Assembly: GCA_038093975.1 (NCBI GenBank)
Contig: JBBPTG010000006.1
Span: 1 to 64,000 of the forward strand
DNA: 64,000 nt
DNA from: Chalciporus piperatus
Lineage: Eukaryota > Basidiomycota > Agaricomycetes > Boletales > Boletaceae
Reading direction: 5' to 3'
Part shown: in pieces, positions 57,893 through 64,000 of the stretch
How the letters are laid out: each line of letters starts with the position of its first letter
How positions within the stretch are numbered: the stretch's first letter is position 1
The notes under the pieces: generated by a model
Told to the model about the DNA's origin: nothing
Seen by the model: the letters and a program-made list of their open reading frames with translations, nothing else
The model's database searches: none
Made by a program: the position numbers and the translations under genes

Positions 57893-60800
57893 ATGCACCA
57901 TATGCTCAATCTCTATCGACGTGTTTCGAATCCCACAACTCGCGGTAATAAGCTCTTAAGCTTCAGATTCCCTCTACGGACATATCCCCGACTTTTTCCT
58001 CCTCTCTCTTTCTCCCGTTCAAGCTCGACAAACACAGTCCCCTTGACAAGCACGATGATACCAACGCCGTGGACATCGAACCAATACCCATCTGCTCGTC
58101 GTTCTGACCATGTTGACGTTTATAAAAGCGAGAAACATGGGGAAGTCCGCGTCGCTGATCCCTATCAGTGGCTCGAGGAGAACACTGAGGAGACTGACAA
58201 ATGGACATCGGCGCAAGATGCCTTCACGAGAGCGTACCTCGATAAAAATCCTGACCGTGCAAAGTTAGAGAAGGCAATCAGAGCCCACACCGACTATGAA
58301 AAGGTGCGGGGATTTCATGGATAAGTACGCTCGATCGTTCTGGTTGACAGTTTTATCGGTCATAGTTCTCCGCCCCTTCTCTCAAGTATGATGGAAGGTG
58401 GTATTGGTACTACAACAGTGGTCTTCAAGCACAGTCGGGTGCGTACTTCCGGCATATCGACATGCGCTGAACGTAACGACTTTTGCTCATCAGTGCTCTA
58501 CCGGTCCACCGATGTCAAGCTGCCGGACTTCTCCAAAGAAGAGGGAGCCAAGGGTGAAGTCTTCTTTGACCCTAACATGCTTTCAGAGGATGGTACCTCC
58601 GCACTGGCGCTCACCGGTTTCTCTCATGACGGCAAATACTATGCCTATGGTATATCCCTGTCGGCAAGCACCATTTTCTCCCAGTTGACGGCTTCCGCTG
58701 ACTCCACGATTGCAGGGTAGCGACTTCTGCACGATATACGTTCGTGAGACCAGCAAGCCGCTTGCCGCCGTCGACGGCAAGCATGTGGACCACCACGAGA
58801 GCCGTCTCAGTGACGAGGTCCGATTTGTCAAGTTCTCTTCACTCTCGTGGACCCATGACTCCAAGGGATTCTTCTACCAAGTATGTTCTGCCCGTTCTTT
58901 TGACCGGCTCTATCGCCAATCCACCATTCTGATCTTCATTCTGCTAGCGATTCCCAAGCCGCGATTCCCATGGGGACGCCACAGAGGACAAAGCAGGCAC
59001 TGAAACAACTGAAGATAAGGATGCCATGCTCTACTACCACAGAATCGGGACCCCGCAGTGTTAGTCCACCCAACACCTAATACCCATCTGGGATCCCCTT
59101 TCGTTGAACTGATAAGCCTTCTCATATTTGCCGTTGACTAATATATGCTATCGTGGTGTCCTGCATTTCCAGCACAAGATGTCTTGGTGATGAAAGATGC
59201 CGAGCACCGGGAGTGGATGTGGGGGGCCTCAATATCGGAGCTAGATGGGAGATACTTGTTCATGAGTGTCTCCAGGGACACTGCAAGGGTGTGTATTCTT
59301 TTGTCCATTTCCCCCTGCAATCTCATCCTTGTTCGCGTTTTGACGTACTCACATCGTTGAACGTGAACAGAAAAACCTTCTCTGGGTAGCGGACCTCCAA
59401 GAAAATGAGATTGGTCAAAATATGAAATGGGAGAAGCTAATAGACGAGTTTGAAGCCGAGTATGACGTGTAAGAGATCTTGAAAGATGCCGAGCACCGGG
59501 AGTGGATGTGGGGGGCCTCAATATCGGAGCTAGATGGGAGATACTTGTTCATGAGTGTCTCCAGGGACACTGCAAGGGTGTGTATTCTTTTGTCCATTTC
59601 CCCCTGCAATCTCATCCTTGTTCGCGTTTTGACGTACTCACATCGTTGAACGTGAACAGAAAAACCTTCTCTGGGTAGCGGACCTCCAAGAAAATGAGAT
59701 TGGTCAAAATATGAAATGGGAGAAGCTAATAGACGAGTTTGAAGCCGAGTATGACGTGTAAGAGATCTTGCCTTTTCTACGTCAACGTTTATTTATTTAA
59801 AATTTCCCCGCCAGCATCGCCAACAATGGAACTAAGTTATACCTTCGTACCAATGCGAATGCCCCACAGCACAAAGTCATCACGATCGATCTCTCTGATC
59901 CTAAACGCACGCACGTAGACTTGATACCCGAGCAAAAGGATGCATCATTGGACGACGTCATCGCAGTCGGAAAGGACAAGTTTGCGGTCGTATACAAGCG
60001 CAATGTCAGTAGGGTTGCTTTCGTTCTGACTCGAGTATGCATTGACGATGGAACGTATCAGGTCATAGACGAAGTATACCTCTATTCCCTGGATGGAAAA
60101 CAGTTGACTCGTATTGCCCCTTCGTTCGTTGGAGCCGCCGAGGTTTACGGTCGCCGCTCGCTGCCGAACTTCTTTGTTTCCATGACGGGCTTCACGAACC
60201 CCGGAATCATTGGACGCTTTGACGTCGATGCCTTCAATGCGACGTCCTCGTTGGACTCCGCATGGAACATATACCGTACCACTCAGGTGAAAGGTCTCAA
60301 GCCGGAGGAGTTCACTGCGGAGCAGGTGTGGTATAAATCCAAGGATGGGACGAAGGTGCCGATGTTCCTCGTGAGGCACAACAGCACCAAGGCGGACGGT
60401 ACTGCCCCTGCTATTCAGTACGGTAAGCGACCATACTACTTCAAACGTGGTCAGATGTTGATGGACTTTGGCGGAAAACAAAAAGGATATGGCGGGTTCA
60501 GCATCTCGATAAATCCATCATTCAGTCCTTCCATTCTCACTTTCTTGAAATCCTATGGGGCTGTTTTTGCGCTGCCAAACATTCGAGGAGGCGGAGAGTT
60601 TGGCGAGGAGTGGCACAACGCAGGAATTAGGGAGCGCAAGGTCGGCTCCCACAGTTTCTCCCGGGCGTTTCATGCTAATGATTCATACAGATCAACGTCT
60701 TCGACGACTTCATTGCTGCTACGTAGGATCCCACATTCAGAGTAGCAGAGCATTTCATTGACTCTTCCTCAGACAATACCTCGTGGAAAACAAAATCGCC

Positions 60801-61640
60801 GCTCCTGGAAAAGTCGCCATTAATGGTGGTTCCAATGGAGGAAAGTAGCCTCTCAGCTAGTTTTTATGATGACAGCCTGACAACTCCCCGTACAGGCCTC
60901 TTGATCGGTGCTTGCGTCAACATTGCTCCGGAAGGCACCTTTGGCGCTGGCGTTGCGGAAGTGGGTGTCATGGACCTAATCAAGGTATGTCGTTTCCCCT
61001 TTGAATATCATCCGTCAGACAGCCAACGTCCATGCTTTTTCCCCCAAGTTTGCGGACTTCACCATCGGTGGGTGCTTCATTAACCTCCATCGAGTTTATT
61101 AAACTCAAACCTTGTCAACTGTAGGCAAGGCTTGGACTGCTGACTATGGTGATCCACATGACCCTCACGATTTCGACTTCATATACCCCATCTCCCCTCT
61201 TCATAACGTGGCCAAGGATAAACTGTTGCCATCGCTTTTGTTGATGACCGCTGATCGTACGTATGAGCATCGTACGCCCTTTTTAATTATAAGCTGACTG
61301 TTCTGGTTTTGTGAATGCAGACGACGATCGTGTGGTACCTCTGCACTCTTTCAAGCTCGCTGCGACCCTCCAACACACGTTACCTCACAACCCCCACCCT
61401 CTCCTCATCCGCATAGACAAGAAGGCTGGTCACGGTGCTGGAAAGGCCACCGAGAAACGGTACGTTGCGAGTCGTTTGTCATCCCCGATGCTTTCTCAGC
61501 TCGGAGGATGTGAACTGATCCCGGACTGATCGCTGACTTTTTTTCCTTCTTCGCTTGAATTGATCAGTATCCAAGACGCCGCTGATAAATGGGGCTTCGT
61601 CGCCCAGTCTCTCGGATTGAAATGGCAGGGTGATGAGTGA
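57893..61640 (+). CDS. Prolyl oligopeptidase (S9A), with duplicated exon pair
   Basis: A multi-exon gene encodes a cytosolic serine peptidase that cleaves after proline in short peptides. The N-terminal part after the second ATG (58055) has DPYQWLEE and the beta-propeller segments [40 protein letters not shown] and [20 protein letters not shown]. The catalytic domain has [17 protein letters not shown], nucleophile Ser in AINGGSNGG (split by an intron), Asp in the exon start DDRVVPLHS and His in KKAGHGAGK. The first ATG (57893) adds 54 residues rich in Arg, Leu and Ser ([20 protein letters not shown]) that could act as a mitochondrial presequence. A perfect 289-bp duplication spans positions 59192-59769. 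It repeats an intron with most of the exon before it and all of the exon after it. Correct mRNA is still possible by splicing past one copy. Confidence 0.9.
59192..59769. repeat. Perfect 289-bp tandem duplication inside POP
   Basis: Positions 59192-59480 and 59481-59769 are identical by eye. The unit begins within one exon (GAAAGATGCCGAGCACCGGG), covers an intron and the whole next exon, and ends 12 bp into the following intron (GTAAGAGATCTT). Complete identity, introns included, means a very recent event or an assembly artefact. Confidence 0.95.
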
Positions 61641-61738
61641 TTGGTTCAAGATTGGTTTTCCTGCACGTTGACTTGCCCGTAGCTGGTTATGTACAGTATG
61701 AATAGTTGTATATATAAATTTGATTACCCATGCAGTTC

Positions 61739-61797
61739 TAGTCTCCCCTAGACAGACCCAAGAGTCGGATGAAGACAGTCGTTCACCCTTCACTAGG
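61739..61797 (+). mobile_element. 59-bp hairpin element, copy B, with 9-bp TSD
   Basis: The element runs from TAGTCTCCCCTAGACAGACC to TTCACTAGG and is flanked by the perfect 9-bp direct repeat ATGCAGTTC (61730-61738 and 61798-61806). It folds as CCTAG...CTAGG with an inner stem GGATGAA/TTCACCC and loop GACAGTCG. It has no coding capacity. It lies about 100 bp downstream of the POP stop codon. Confidence 0.85.
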
Positions 61798-61989
61798 ATG
61801 CAGTTCGAGGTGACCGCGACTACAACGTGAACGTTTTCGCCGATAATGGCAACACCGTGACGGTTGTTCATGAAACACGATTAATTCTGCCCCCACCGAA
61901 AACGCCCACAGTACCTGACTACTTTCGACCCTAGTAGATATACACGATGGTTATTGCGAAATCCAGATGTGTACACGTAAAGAAGTCTT

Positions 61990-63559
<1,570 letters not shown>

Positions 63560-64000
63560 CGAACGACTACGGACTCTGAAGCACTAGTAGAAGGGTGCAC
63601 TACTACTGGTGGTTCGTGACTTAGTCATCAAGGAATGATCAGATCAGATCGCAATTCGGATGGAAGAGAGAGTCCGTGCCAGTTGAGCGCTTTCCAGGAA
63701 AGCAGTGAAAGAGTCAGATAGACCAAGACTGACCGAGACAGCTGCGATCGATTATTGTACGATGTGACAAACCTGTGTTCATACAACCAACGCCGCTTCC
63801 GATTGGTGGGACAGGATGCACAGCATCCCCGGGTTCAGTTTTGAGTGGAAAGACATTGCAAAAACGGATGATCGAGGGACCTGGTACCGATCACAGTTAT
63901 CTTCGTCGATGAGTCATCGTGAGGGGTAGCTAAGTAGTACTTGAGTAGCAGGGCGAATACTTGGAGGATGTTCACTAATAGACCTGTCTCTGACCTGTCT
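63560..64000. other. right edge, no gene called
   Basis: This is the promoter side of the deaminase gene. It contains short runs such as GATCAGATCAGATC near 63639. A gene may begin beyond the window, but nothing here was recognised. Confidence 0.4.

Overview
The window comes from a filamentous basidiomycete, most likely an agaricomycete. Nearly every gene is split by short GT-AG introns of about 48-60 bp, several with a clear branch-point motif. The mobile elements (Plavaka-type transposase, a basidiomycete Ty3/gypsy clade, DUF6589 and RecQ-like genes) and the host genes (DNMT5, Clr2, Mpe1, ERG4, RED, TRAPPC12) fit this lineage. All calls were made by reading translations and splice sites by eye. 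No database search was run.

The left part (1 to about 16.9 kb) is transposon-rich. It opens with a 33-bp minisatellite that has a 330-bp higher-order period (1-790). A C-terminally cut Plavaka transposase gene follows (1055-3914, minus), divergent from a small coiled-coil gene (4107-4968). Next is a 5'-truncated Ty3/gypsy element whose gag-protease and pol frames are separated by a 41-bp tandem duplication (5452-10356). Antisense to it lies a four-exon gene for a protein with exact Zn2Cys6 cysteine spacing (10998-12884). A 688-bp hAT-like element with an 8-bp target duplication sits in one of that gene's introns (11596-12283). An LTR-like tract with a TATA box follows. Last is an element bounded by inverted repeats that holds convergent, truncated DUF6589 and RecQ-helicase-like genes (about 14.64-16.72 kb).

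The right part (17-63.6 kb) is a dense housekeeping region: EFM7-like methyltransferase, an F-box protein, CRIPT, a large DNMT5 (DNA methyltransferase plus RING plus SNF2 ATPase), Mpe1, ERG4, a DNAJB12-like J-protein, COX9, the PP2A B subunit, an FBXO9/Hrt3-like F-box protein, an alkyltransferase-like protein, Clr2, a GAS2/GAR-domain protein, TRAPPC12, EMC5, RED/IK, prolyl oligopeptidase and a TAD2-type tRNA adenosine deaminase. DNMT5 and Clr2 are both silencing factors; they lie about 14 kb apart beside a transposon-rich block.

The most unusual signals are structural. Three copies of a roughly 59-bp hairpin sequence occur at 54.53, 61.74 and 62.81 kb. Their loop is conserved while their stems differ. 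Two of them start directly after one copy of a 9-bp target duplication; one is itself only 59 bp long, and the other forms the left end of a 586-bp insertion in the second coding exon of the tRNA deaminase gene. The inverted repeats around the DUF6589/RecQ element also carry hairpins whose stems differ in sequence but keep pairing. The prolyl oligopeptidase gene holds an identical 289-bp tandem duplication that covers an intron and parts of both adjoining exons.
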